Assembly: GCF_001428845.1 (NCBI RefSeq)
Contig: NZ_LMIU01000005.1
Coordinates: 63,248-127,247 of the forward strand
Length of the DNA stretch: 64,000 nucleotides
Origin: Achromobacter sp. Root83
Lineage (GTDB): Bacteria; Pseudomonadota; Gammaproteobacteria; Burkholderiales; Burkholderiaceae_B
Reading direction: 5' to 3'
Each line of letters begins with the position of its first letter. Position 1 is the stretch's first letter. A model generated the notes under the pieces. It was not told the origin of the DNA. It made no database searches and saw only the letters and a list, made by a program, of their open reading frames with translations. Both the position numbers and the translations under genes were made by a program. Below, piece after piece: positions 57,626-64,000 of the stretch.

Positions 57626-59235
57626 GCACGACCGCCCAGCCCGCTGGCGCAGGCGCGCCCGCGCAAGCCGCCCGCCCGCCGGTCGCCCATCCGCCGCTGG
57701 AGGGCGCAACCCGCATCATCGGGTCCATCGCGCTGTCCACGGCCGTCTTCATGAACGTGCTGGACACCTCGATCGCGAACGTGTCCATTCCCACCATTTC
57801 CGGCGACCTGGGCGTGAGTTCCAGCCAGGGCACGTGGGTGATCACCTCTTTCGCCGTCGCCAACGCCATCACGGTGCCGCTCACCGGATGGCTTACGCAG
57901 CGCTTCGGGCAGGTGCGCCTGTTCCTGATCTCCACGCTGCTGTTCGTGCTGGCATCCTGGCTCTGCGGCTTCTCGCCATCCCTCGAGGCGCTGATCGCCT
58001 TCCGCGTGCTGCAAGGGGCGGTGGCAGGTCCGATGATCCCCCTTTCCCAGACCCTGATGCTGGCCAGCTTTCCAAAGTCGAAGGCGGGCATGGCGCTGGC
58101 GGTCTGGTCCATGACCACGCTGGTCGCGCCGGTCGCGGGCCCGCTGCTGGGCGGGTGGATCTCCGACAACTACACCTGGCCGTGGATTTTCTATATCAAC
58201 GTGCCCGTCGGCCTGTTGGCCGCCTGGATAAGCTGGCGGATCTACGGCAAGCGCGAGTCCGTGACGCGCAAGCTGCCCATCGACAAACTGGGCCTGGTGC
58301 TGCTGGTGGTCTGGGTGGGCGCCCTGCAGATCATGCTGGACAAGGGCAAGGAACTGGACTGGTTTGCCAGCCCCACGATCATTGCCCTGGCGGCGACTGC
58401 ATTCGTGGCGTTCGTCTTCTTCCTGATCTGGGAACTGACCGACGCGCACCCCGTGGTCGACCTGCGGCTGTTCAAGATCCGCAATTTCACGGTCGGCGCG
58501 CTGACGCTGGCGGTGGCCTATGGCGTCTTCTTCGGCAACGTCGTGCTGCTGCCCTTGTGGCTGCAGAGCAATATGGGCTTCACCGCGACCTACGCGGGCC
58601 TGGTGACCGCCCCCGTCGGCCTTCTGGCGATCCTGCTGACGCCCATCGTGGGCAAGATGCTGGCCACCCGCGACCCGCGGCAGATCGTCACGGTGGCGTT
58701 CCTGATCTTCGCGCTGGTGTGCTTCATGCGGGCGGGCTTCAACACGCAGACGGATGTGCGCACGCTGATGCTTCCGACCATCATCCAGGGCGCGGCGATG
58801 GCGGCGTTCTTCGTCCCGCTGACATCCATCACGCTGTCCAGCATCGAGCCGTGGCGCATCCCGGCAGCCTCCGGGCTGTCGAATTTCCTTAGGCTCACGG
58901 CGGGCGCGTTCGGCACGTCCATTGCCACGACGCTTTGGGAGAACCGCGCCACCATGCACCATTCGCAACTGACCGAGATCGCCAAGCCCGGCCAGCAGGC
59001 GTTCGACCAGACCATGGGCGCCCTGCAGAACGGGTTGGGCGTGTCGCACCAGCAAGCGCTGAGCATGGTCGATGGGCTGATCAACGCACAGGCTTTCACC
59101 ATGTCGGCGGTGGACGTGTTCTATGCCTCGGCCATCATCTTCCTGATGCTGACGGGGTTGGTGTGGTTCGCGCGGCCCCGTTCCGCCAAGGCAGCGGCCG
59201 GCGGCGCGGCGGAAGCGGCGGCCGGCGCGCACTGA
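57622..59235 (+). CDS. MFS drug exporter, DHA2 (EmrB-like, 14 TM)
   Basis: The 537-residue protein has fourteen hydrophobic segments. Motif C-type sequence VAPVAGPLLGGWISDNYTWPWIFYINVPVG (about 172-202, read in two parts) and the motif at TSIANVSIPTISGDLG (about 50-65) fit the EmrB group. With the adaptor and the OprM-like duct it forms a three-part pump across both membranes. Downstream is a strong terminator. The EmrB substrates are hydrophobic compounds; the actual one here is unknown. Confidence 0.96.
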   Translation: MSTTAQPAGAGAPAQAARPPVAHPPLEGATRIIGSIALSTAVFMNVLDTSIANVSIPTISGDLGVSSSQGTWVITSFAVANAITVPLTGWLTQRFGQVRLFLISTLLFVLASWLCGFSPSLEALIAFRVLQGAVAGPMIPLSQTLMLASFPKSKAGMALAVWSMTTLVAPVAGPLLGGWISDNYTWPWIFYINVPVGLLAAWISWRIYGKRESVTRKLPIDKLGLVLLVVWVGALQIMLDKGKELDWFASPTIIALAATAFVAFVFFLIWELTDAHPVVDLRLFKIRNFTVGALTLAVAYGVFFGNVVLLPLWLQSNMGFTATYAGLVTAPVGLLAILLTPIVGKMLATRDPRQIVTVAFLIFALVCFMRAGFNTQTDVRTLMLPTIIQGAAMAAFFVPLTSITLSSIEPWRIPAASGLSNFLRLTAGAFGTSIATTLWENRATMHHSQLTEIAKPGQQAFDQTMGALQNGLGVSHQQALSMVDGLINAQAFTMSAVDVFYASAIIFLMLTGLVWFARPRSAKAAAGGAAEAAAGAH

Positions 59236-59255
59236 CGCGCACCGGGCAGCAACCG

Positions 59256-59287
59256 CAAAAAGGGCGCCTCAGAGGCGCCCCTTTTTT
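59256..59287. terminator. Bidirectional terminator after the efflux operon
   Basis: GGGCGCCTC, loop AG, and AGGCGCCC form a GC-rich stem flanked by A-run and T-run. It serves the efflux operon and the convergent gene. Confidence 0.9.
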
Positions 59288-59300
59288 CGCGTTCGATGCG

Positions 59301-60260
59301 TCATTCCTTCAGCAGGGTTTGCCAATCCTTGCGTTCGAGGATGTCGGGGGAGAGCGCGCTGATCGGCGACAGGTTGAACACCGACACGCCCCGCTCGCGC
59401 CAGTGCGACGAGGCAAACCTGAACGAGGGTTCGATCAGGCGCGAAAAATTGCGCGTGAGCCGGCTGGTCTGCGGGCGCCCGCCCTCGTCATAGAAGCGCA
59501 GGCCGCTCTGCACCGTCAGGTCCAGGCCATGGACATACACCTGGCGCGCTCCACTCGACACCAGCACCTGCAGCGCGGCGTAGGCCACCGTGTCGGCGTC
59601 GAACACCCCCAGCGACACATCGAAACTGTAGCCCAGCCCCTGCTTCGCATCCAGCAACTGCACATCGGGCGTTGCCGCCGCAATGCGCTTGAGCACGGCC
59701 GGCGCGACGGTGCGCTGGTAGGCACGGCGGGATATCAGCTCGATGATGCAGATGCGGCAGCGGATCTGCTCTTGCGGGATGCCTTGCATGATGTAGCGCA
59801 GCACCTCGGGGAATACGTACAGGGTGAGGTCCCGCGCCACGATCTCGCGAACCAGATCGATGCGGTCGCGCACGAAATTCTGGTCGATGATGCAGTAGTA
59901 CTTGAACTGCAGATTAAACTTGCGCGCCAGCGCGATCGCGCCGTTGACGCCCATCGCCACGCCGATATTGAGCCGGTCATAGGGGATCTGAGCGACGGAC
60001 GGGCCGCTCAGGATCAGATGCACCGATTCGTCCGCGGGGTCGTAACCCTGCGCCAAGGGCGTAACCGGCAGCGAGCGGCCAAATGCGCGAAAGCCGCAGA
60101 TGGCCCCCTCTCTGTCCCGCCAGATTCGGACGAAAGGCCAAAGGTGCTGATTGTGCCTTTGGGTGCGCGAACGCAGCACGCGGAAAAGCTTGCGCACAAA
60201 ACGGTCGGCCCGTCCGCCGCCCACATGGTCGGAGGGGGGAGAGAAAATGGTCTCGTTCAT
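59301..60260 (-). CDS. WaaZ-like LPS core protein (putative Kdo transferase)
   Basis: The 319-residue protein has the pattern of the WaaZ/RfaZ family of core oligosaccharide enzymes: VHLILSGPSVAQIPYDRL (about 79-96), GVAMGVNGAIALARKF, YCIIDQNFVRDRIDLV, and the C-terminal YVHGLDLTVQSGLRFYDEGG with VFNLSPISALSPDIL. E. coli WaaZ is linked to a third Kdo residue on the LPS core. The call is from remembered pattern, not a search; GT42/DUF115-type transferases are alternatives. No other LPS gene is near; it follows the tartrate dehydrogenase gene by 35 bp. Confidence 0.6.
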   Translation of the reverse strand: MNETIFSPPSDHVGGGRADRFVRKLFRVLRSRTQRHNQHLWPFVRIWRDREGAICGFRAFGRSLPVTPLAQGYDPADESVHLILSGPSVAQIPYDRLNIGVAMGVNGAIALARKFNLQFKYYCIIDQNFVRDRIDLVREIVARDLTLYVFPEVLRYIMQGIPQEQIRCRICIIELISRRAYQRTVAPAVLKRIAAATPDVQLLDAKQGLGYSFDVSLGVFDADTVAYAALQVLVSSGARQVYVHGLDLTVQSGLRFYDEGGRPQTSRLTRNFSRLIEPSFRFASSHWRERGVSVFNLSPISALSPDILERKDWQTLLKE

Positions 60261-60295
60261 CTACCAGCCAGACAGGCCTTGCCCGCCAGAAGCGC

Positions 60296-61363
60296 TTAAC
60301 CGGTCTGGATCAGCGACGCGATTGCGTTGCCGACATCGACGGTGGAAGCATTGCCCTTCATATCCCGCGTGCGCGGACCCTCCGCCAGCACGGTCTCGAT
60401 CGCCGTCACGACGGCGGCCGAAGCCTCGGGATACCCCAAGAAATCAAGCATCAACGCACCGCTCCAGATCTGACCAATCGGGTTGGCGATGCCTTGGCCA
60501 TAAATATCCGGCGCCGAACCGTGAACCGGCTCGAACAGCGACGGGAACTTGCGTTCGGGATTCAGGTTCGCCGACGGCGCGATGCCGATGGTGCCCGTGC
60601 AGGCCGGCCCCAGATCGGAAAGAATGTCGCCGAACAGGTTGGAGGCCACCACGACGTCGAACCAGTCGGGATGCTGCACAAAATGCGCGCACAGGATATC
60701 GATGTGATATTTGTCCCAGCGCACTTCCGGATAGTTCCCGGCCATCTCGGCCACGCGCTCATCCCACCAGGGCATCGAAATGGAGATGCCGTTGGACTTG
60801 GTCGCCGCGGTCAGGTGTTTGCCGCGCTTTTGCGCCAGTTCGAATGCGAACTTCAGCACGCGCTCGGCGCCGATGCGGGTGAACACGCTTTCCTGGATGA
60901 CCACTTCGCGCTGGGTACCCTCGAACAGGCGGCCGCCGCTGTTGGAATATTCGCCTTCGGTGTTCTCGCGCACGATGAAGAAATCGATCTCGCCGGGCTT
61001 GCGGCCAGCCAGCGGAGACGGCACGCCGGGCATCAGGCGCACGGGGCGCAGATTGATGTATTGGTCGAATTCGCGGCGGAACTTGAACAGCGAACCCCAC
61101 AGGGCTTCATGATCGGGCACCGTGGCGGGCCAGCCGATCGAACCGAAGAAAATGGCTTCATGCTGGCCGATCTGCGCCTTCCAGTCGTCGGGCATCATCT
61201 TGCCGTGCTTGGCGAAATAATCGCAGCTCCAGTCGAAATGATCCCATTGGAATTCGATACCGAAGCGCGTTGCCACGGCATCCAGCACCTTCAACCCTTC
61301 CGGCACGACCTCCTTGCCGATCCCGTCTCCCGGAAGCACCGCAATCTTGTGTTTCTTAGCCAC
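60296..61363 (-). CDS. Tartrate / D-malate dehydrogenase (isocitrate dehydrogenase family)
   Basis: The 355-residue NAD enzyme is of the beta-decarboxylating dehydrogenase family. KIAVLPGDGIGKEVVPEGL, FFIVRENTEGEYSNSGG (about 128-144) and VVASNLFGDILSDLGPA (about 218-234) carry the substrate, cofactor and metal-binding residues; FEPVHGSAPDIYGQGIANP is the NAD loop. The closest group is TtuC/DmlA (tartrate dehydrogenase/decarboxylase, D-malate). A leuB or icd identity is less likely since the signature of TtuC, GRLFEGTQREVV, is present. The substrate is inferred. Confidence 0.9.
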   Translation of the reverse strand: MAKKHKIAVLPGDGIGKEVVPEGLKVLDAVATRFGIEFQWDHFDWSCDYFAKHGKMMPDDWKAQIGQHEAIFFGSIGWPATVPDHEALWGSLFKFRREFDQYINLRPVRLMPGVPSPLAGRKPGEIDFFIVRENTEGEYSNSGGRLFEGTQREVVIQESVFTRIGAERVLKFAFELAQKRGKHLTAATKSNGISISMPWWDERVAEMAGNYPEVRWDKYHIDILCAHFVQHPDWFDVVVASNLFGDILSDLGPACTGTIGIAPSANLNPERKFPSLFEPVHGSAPDIYGQGIANPIGQIWSGALMLDFLGYPEASAAVVTAIETVLAEGPRTRDMKGNASTVDVGNAIASLIQTG

Positions 61364-61484
61364 CGTTTATCCTTTGGTTCTCTCTGTTTCACCGCCCGGA
61401 ATCATAGGCATAAAAGACGGCAATGCAACACCCCCCGTTACAAAACGGCCGGTGTGTAGACGCGCCAGTTACGCCCGCCGAGGC

Positions 61485-63020
61485 TCAGCGGCGGCCTTTC
61501 GATCCCAGCAGCGACCCCAATATTCCGCGAGTGAGTTCGCGGGCGATGGAACGAGCCGAACTCTTGGCCATGGTCTGCACCACACCATCGCGCTTGCCGC
61601 CCCGGGGGCCTGTCGATCCGAACAGCACATCCTTCAGGCTGTCCATCAAGCCGCCCCCCGCGTCCTCGGCCGGGGTCCGCTCGGGCGGTGGCGTCGCAGC
61701 CCCCTTCGCAGCCCCCTTCGCATCCGCCTGGTCCGCCGGCACCGCCGCCCGGCGCGCCAGGATTTCGTACGCCGATTCGCGATCGACGGCCTTTTCATAC
61801 TTGGCCGCCAGCGCGCTGCCCTGTCGCAGCGCTTGCCGTTCGGCATCCGTCGCCGGGCCGATCCGGCTGGCGGGCGGCATGACGTACGCGCGCTCGGTCG
61901 GCATCGGCCGGCCCTTGGCATCCAGCAGCGACACCAGCGCCTCTCCCACGCCCAGTTCGGTGATGGCGGCCTCGATATCCAGGCCCGGATTGGGACGCAT
62001 GGTCTGCGCGGCCGTCTTGACGGCCTTTTGGTCCCGGGGCGTGAAGGCCCGCAAGGCGTGCTGGACGCGGTTGCCCAGCTGGCCCAGCACGGTATCGGGA
62101 ATATCCAGGGGATTCTGCGTCACGAAGTAGACGCCCACCCCCTTGGACCGGACCAGGCGCACCACCTGTTCGATCTGGTTCAACAAGGCCGGCGGCGCGT
62201 CATTGAACAGCAGGTGGGCTTCGTCGAAAAAGAAGACCAGCTTGGGCTGGTCCATGTCGCCTACTTCAGGCAGCTTTTCATACAGGTCGGCCAGCAGCCA
62301 GAGCAGGAAGATGGCATACAGGCGCGGCGCCTGCATCAGCTTGTCGGCCGCAAGCACGTTGACCATGCCCCGGCCCTGCGCATCCGTGCGCATCAGGTCG
62401 GAGACGTCCAGCATGGGTTCGCCGAAGAACTTCTCGGCGCCCTGCGACTCCAGCGCGAGCAGGCCGCGCTGAATGGCGCCGACGCTGGCCGATGACACGT
62501 TGCCGTAACGCGTCTTGAGGTCGGCCGAGCGGTCGGCCACGTTCTGGAGCATCGCCCGCAGGTCCTTCAGGTCCAGCAGCAGTTGCCCTTCGTCGTCCGC
62601 CACCTTGAAAACCAGGGTCAGCACCCCTTCCTGCGTGTCGTTCAACTCCAGGATGCGGGACAGCAGCAGCGGTCCCATGTCGGTGATGGTGGCCCGGACC
62701 GGCAGCCCTTGCTGGCCAAAAACGTCCCACAGCGTGACCGGGCTGGCTCCCCAGGCCGGTTCGGGCAGGCCCAGCCCCTTCAGGCGTTCCTGCAGCTTGG
62801 CGCTTGCCGCTCCAGCCTGGGAAATACCGGTCAGGTCGCCCTTCACGTCCGCCATGAACACCGGCGTGCCGATACGGGAAAAGGATTCGGCCAGCACTTG
62901 CAGGGTGACGGTCTTGCCGGTACCCGTGGCCCCCGTGATGCAGCCGTGCCGGTTGGCCAAGGCCGGCAGCAGCGCCAACTCGGTCTGCGCATTCTTGGCG
63001 ATGACAATGGGGTTGGGCAT
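61485..63020 (-). CDS. HerA-like ATPase (DUF853)
   Basis: The 511-residue protein has Walker A GATGTGKT (30-37) near the start, [20 protein letters not shown], and Walker [16 protein letters not shown] (about 236-250), then [18 protein letters not shown]. This is the DUF853 group of HerA/FtsK-like ATPases (YjgR type), possibly with a role in DNA handling; function is not proved. The C-terminal 100 residues are proline/alanine rich, then [20 protein letters not shown]. The ATG at 63020 gives the conserved [10 protein letters not shown]; a longer open frame was rejected. Confidence 0.92.
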   Translation of the reverse strand: MPNPIVIAKNAQTELALLPALANRHGCITGATGTGKTVTLQVLAESFSRIGTPVFMADVKGDLTGISQAGAASAKLQERLKGLGLPEPAWGASPVTLWDVFGQQGLPVRATITDMGPLLLSRILELNDTQEGVLTLVFKVADDEGQLLLDLKDLRAMLQNVADRSADLKTRYGNVSSASVGAIQRGLLALESQGAEKFFGEPMLDVSDLMRTDAQGRGMVNVLAADKLMQAPRLYAIFLLWLLADLYEKLPEVGDMDQPKLVFFFDEAHLLFNDAPPALLNQIEQVVRLVRSKGVGVYFVTQNPLDIPDTVLGQLGNRVQHALRAFTPRDQKAVKTAAQTMRPNPGLDIEAAITELGVGEALVSLLDAKGRPMPTERAYVMPPASRIGPATDAERQALRQGSALAAKYEKAVDRESAYEILARRAAVPADQADAKGAAKGAATPPPERTPAEDAGGGLMDSLKDVLFGSTGPRGGKRDGVVQTMAKSSARSIARELTRGILGSLLGSKGRR

Positions 63021-63181
63021 GGGCGGCTCTCCGGACCAGGGATCAGATGGATGCCCAAGTGTAGAGCGTGCCGCGCGCCTTGTGCGCGTGGCTATAAGGA
63101 CACATGCGGCCCTCCCGCCGGGCGCGAGGGCCGCCGGCACGGTAAAATGCCGTCTTTGCAGACAATTTATCCTGGGAAGCC

Positions 63182-63913
63182 ATGGCCGGACACAGCAAAT
63201 GGGCCAATATTCAGCACCGCAAAGGGCGCCAAGACGCCAAGCGCGGCAAGCTCTGGACCAAGATCATTCGTGAAATCACCGTGGCGGCGCGCGCCGGCGG
63301 CCCCGACCCGGACAGCAACCCGCGTTTGCGCATGGCCTGGGACAAGGCCACCGACGCCAACATGCCCAAGGACAACATCCAGCGCGCCATCCAGCGCGGA
63401 GCGGGCGGCGCCGACGGCGTCGCCTACGAGGAAGTCCGCTATGAAGGTTATGGCATCGGCGGCGCGGCGGTGATCGTCGACTGCATGACCGACAACCGCA
63501 CCCGCACCGTGGCCGAAGTCCGCCACGCCTTCGCCAAGAACGGCGGCAACCTGGGCCAGGAAGGCTCGGTGGCCTTCATGTTCAAGCACTGCGGCCAATT
63601 CGTGTTCGCGCCCGGCACCCCGGAAGACAAGGTCATGGAAGCCGCCCTCGAGGCCGGCGCCGAAGACGTGACCACCGACGAGGAAGGCGTGATTGAAGTC
63701 GTGTGCGCTCCGCCCGACTACGCCGCCGTGCGCCGCGCGTTCGACGACGCAGGCCTGAAGGCCGAAGTCGACGGAATCGTCATGAAGGCCCTGAACGAGA
63801 CCGAACTGGCCGGCGACGACGCCATCAAGATGCAGAAACTGCTCGACGCCCTGGAAAGCCTGGACGATGTGCAGGAAGTCTATACCACCGTCATTTTCGA
63901 CGAAGCGCAGTAA
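63182..63913 (+). CDS. YebC/PmpR-family protein
   Basis: The 243-residue protein starts [20 protein letters not shown], the standard start of the family, with [20 protein letters not shown] (about 40-59) and [20 protein letters not shown] (about 81-100). Members bind DNA as transcription regulators; some assist translation of proline-rich stretches (TACO1-like). Length is usual. It is divergent from the HerA-like gene, with 161 bp between the starts. Confidence 0.97.
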   Translation: MAGHSKWANIQHRKGRQDAKRGKLWTKIIREITVAARAGGPDPDSNPRLRMAWDKATDANMPKDNIQRAIQRGAGGADGVAYEEVRYEGYGIGGAAVIVDCMTDNRTRTVAEVRHAFAKNGGNLGQEGSVAFMFKHCGQFVFAPGTPEDKVMEAALEAGAEDVTTDEEGVIEVVCAPPDYAAVRRAFDDAGLKAEVDGIVMKALNETELAGDDAIKMQKLLDALESLDDVQEVYTTVIFDEAQ

Positions 63914-63925
63914 ATCCCCTTACCC

Positions 63926-63956
63926 GGCGCGCGGCGGCCACGGCCGCCTGCGCGCC
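63926..63956 (+). terminator. Strong GC hairpin after yebC-type gene
   Basis: GGCGCGC-GGCGGCC, loop AC, GGCCGCC-T-GCGCGCC: two 7-bp stem parts with one bulge. No T-run follows, so it may be a pause or mRNA-stabilising hairpin rather than a classical terminator. The window ends 44 bp later with no further gene visible. Confidence 0.4.
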
Positions 63957-64000
63957 AGGCCGTAAATCGGATCTGGGCTGTCCCGGATCCGTTGCCTTCC

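Noticed and set aside
57301-59232. A 643-codon minus-strand frame opposite the efflux pump genes
   Set aside because: Low-complexity Arg/His/Gln-rich product with no hydrophobic or domain pattern; the plus strand encodes EmrB-like and EmrA-like proteins.

Overview
The window looks like chromosomal DNA from a GC-rich betaproteobacterium of the Alcaligenaceae, most likely Achromobacter or Bordetella. The case rests on gene content (ectRABCD, trxA-rho, rpsP-rimM-trmD, a long YhdP/AsmA-like protein, TAXI-TRAP transport genes) and on protein character. The genus is inferred, not computed. Coding density is high, and I see no rRNA, tRNA, CRISPR array, insertion sequence or prophage gene. About 53 protein genes are supported, one of them cut by the left edge.

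Layout. 1-4.2 kb: a polar amino acid-type ABC transporter (binding protein, permease, ATPase) followed by an FAD oxidoreductase of the PuuB type and preceded by an XRE-cupin regulator; a polyamine or amine utilisation operon is likely. 4.3-10.1 kb: core translation genes rpsP-rimM-trmD, a small secreted protein with an internal repeat, and alaS-tusA. 10.2-19.1 kb: one eight-gene minus-strand operon for an R64/Tcp-like type IVb pilus (pilL, N, O, P, Q, R, S, V), without local genes for prepilin peptidase (PilU), transglycosylase (PilT) or a shufflon recombinase. 19.3-22 kb: a D-amino-acid dehydrogenase (dadA) with an orphan UgpB-like binding protein. 22.1-25 kb: panD with a 2Fe-2S flavin reductase, a divergent guanidinium exporter (gdx) under a guanidine-II (mini-ykkC) riboswitch, and a MOSC protein. 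25.2-29.1 kb: a complete ectoine/hydroxyectoine operon, ectR-A-B-C-D, from a good sigma-70-like promoter. 29.3-35.6 kb: an RpiR regulator, a class III aminotransferase and a TAXI-type TRAP transporter of unknown substrate. 35.6-42 kb: parE, a YcxB-like membrane protein, parC and a DUF418 membrane protein in one operon. 42-51.2 kb: trxA, rho, a very long YhdP-like protein, glnE and queH. 51.3-59.2 kb: a quinone oxidoreductase, two divergent EamA transporters, and a MarR-controlled tripartite EmrAB-type efflux system with its own outer-membrane factor. 59.3-64 kb: a WaaZ-like LPS protein, a tartrate/D-malate dehydrogenase, a HerA-like ATPase and a YebC-family regulator.

The strongest regulatory observations are: (1) two ACGR-tetraloop hairpins between a TATAAT promoter and gdx; (2) the same TGnCTAGnCA palindrome inside the -35/-10 spacer of both the marR promoter and the efflux promoter, with marR predicted to be leaderless; (3) two CAYATGTTTTTTAT boxes exactly 30 bp apart before the RpiR gene; (4) a TGAAAAT/ATTTTCA palindrome touching the start of the XRE-cupin gene; (5) a TTG start for parE and a pair of 24-bp tandem repeats between parE and trxA. 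The system most worth a second look is the reduced type IVb pilus operon.
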